From the NCBI GenBank assembly GCA_025560025.1, contig CP048487.1:186001-250000 (forward strand): a stretch of DNA of 64,000 nucleotides, given 5' to 3'. Made by a program: the position numbers and the translations under genes. The DNA is from Agrobacterium tumefaciens. GTDB taxonomy: Bacteria; Pseudomonadota; Alphaproteobacteria; Rhizobiales; Rhizobiaceae. A model generated the notes under the pieces. The model was not told the DNA's origin. It worked only from the letters and a program-made list of their open reading frames with translations, and ran no database searches. Numbering within the stretch: position 1 is the stretch's first letter; the number at the start of each line of letters is the position of its first letter. Shown here one piece after another: positions 63,810-64,000 of the stretch.

Positions 63810-64000
63810 ATGTCGAGCGCATGCGATGACGTCGGACTTCAAGCGCGTCTCAATCCGGAGCGTCTGGCATTGGTCGACCTCACGACGAGCCGGCGCTGGA
63901 CCTATGCGGAACTGAACGGTTCAATCGGCCGCTGCGCAACCGTTCTGGCGAGTCTTGGTCTCACGGAAGGTCACCGGCTTGCGGCTTATGCCCGCAACCG
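63810..64000 (+). CDS. Acyl-CoA synthetase (feruloyl-CoA synthetase-type), N-terminal part
   Basis: The frame from ATG 63810 (MSSACDDVGLQARLNPERLALVD, then TSRRWTYAELNGSIGRCATVLASLGLTEGHRLAAYARN) is the start of an AMP-binding acyl-CoA synthetase; the gene runs past the window end. By position directly after hydroxycinnamoyl-CoA hydratase/lyase it is expected to activate ferulate, p-coumarate or caffeate with CoA and ATP. The start follows AGGG, six bases after the upstream stop. The AMP-binding signature itself is not in view. Confidence 0.8.
   Translation, partial: MSSACDDVGLQARLNPERLALVDLTTSRRWTYAELNGSIGRCATVLASLGLTEGHRLAAYARN

Overview
The window looks like accessory DNA, probably plasmid or island, of an alphaproteobacterium close to Rhizobium/Agrobacterium. 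The grounds are the rhizobial style of the genes, a homologue of Agrobacterium plasmid pRiA4b ORF-3, the mixture of IS110, IS3, IS701 and Tn3-type sequences, and the density of catabolic operons each beside its own LysR, AraC, GntR or MarR regulator. No replication, conjugation, rRNA or convincing tRNA gene is visible.

Layout. (1) 1-14.4 kb: redox and detoxification genes. A partial SDR, a frameshifted SDR plus pirin, then a leftward series (EmrA/EmrB-type efflux pump, small protein, cupin, alpha/beta hydrolase, FMN reductase) divergent from a LysR gene, an Old Yellow Enzyme divergent from a second LysR gene, a second SDR plus pirin pair, and a cysteine hydrolase divergent from a third LysR gene. 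(2) 14.4-21.4 kb: an IS701 scrap, a YqjI-like PadR regulator with a long perfect palindrome and a DUF2218-methyltransferase fusion, then a decaying group of four secreted-protein genes (DUF3500, EF-hand protein, ceramidase-like protein, Tat-exported esterase), three of them broken. (3) 21.8-26.3 kb: a 3'-truncated IS3 element joined to a 5'-truncated LuxR/MalT-type regulator, then the pRiA4b ORF-3 homologue. (4) 26.4-35.3 kb: an intact leftward branched-chain-type ABC transporter operon ending in an N,N-dimethylformamidase large-subunit homologue, with a divergent AraC regulator. The LivM-type permease carries a C-terminal domain resembling the small subunit of the same amidase. (5) 35.4-49.8 kb: a mobile-element-rich stretch with two IS110 copies, a nested second IS110/IS1111-type element and a 3.2 kb Tn3-type element. 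It encloses a tight three-gene cassette (metallophosphoesterase, P-loop ATPase, protein with a CARF-like C-terminal half) and an MBL-fold gene with a truncated partner. (6) 50.1-64 kb: a lignin-type aromatic catabolic region. It contains a GntR regulator with HpaF-, intradiol dioxygenase-, HpaH- and HpaI-like genes, a LigM-MetF-PurU one-carbon module, and a MarR regulator next to a ferulate-type operon (dehydrogenase, cupin, acyl-CoA dehydrogenase, hydroxycinnamoyl-CoA hydratase/lyase, start of an acyl-CoA synthetase).

How the parts work together. Ferulate-like acids would be activated and shortened to aldehydes by the 59-64 kb operon. Methoxy groups of the resulting acids could be removed to tetrahydrofolate by the LigM homologue, and the C1 unit recycled by MetF and PurU. 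Ring-cleavage and lower-pathway enzymes sit at 50-54 kb. Separately, the 26-35 kb operon would import an amide-like compound and hydrolyse it in the cytoplasm.

The two strongest candidates for something new are the permease/amidase-subunit fusion (28802-30457) and the three-gene signalling or defence-like cassette (38701-43149). All family assignments come from reading motifs by eye; no database search was run.
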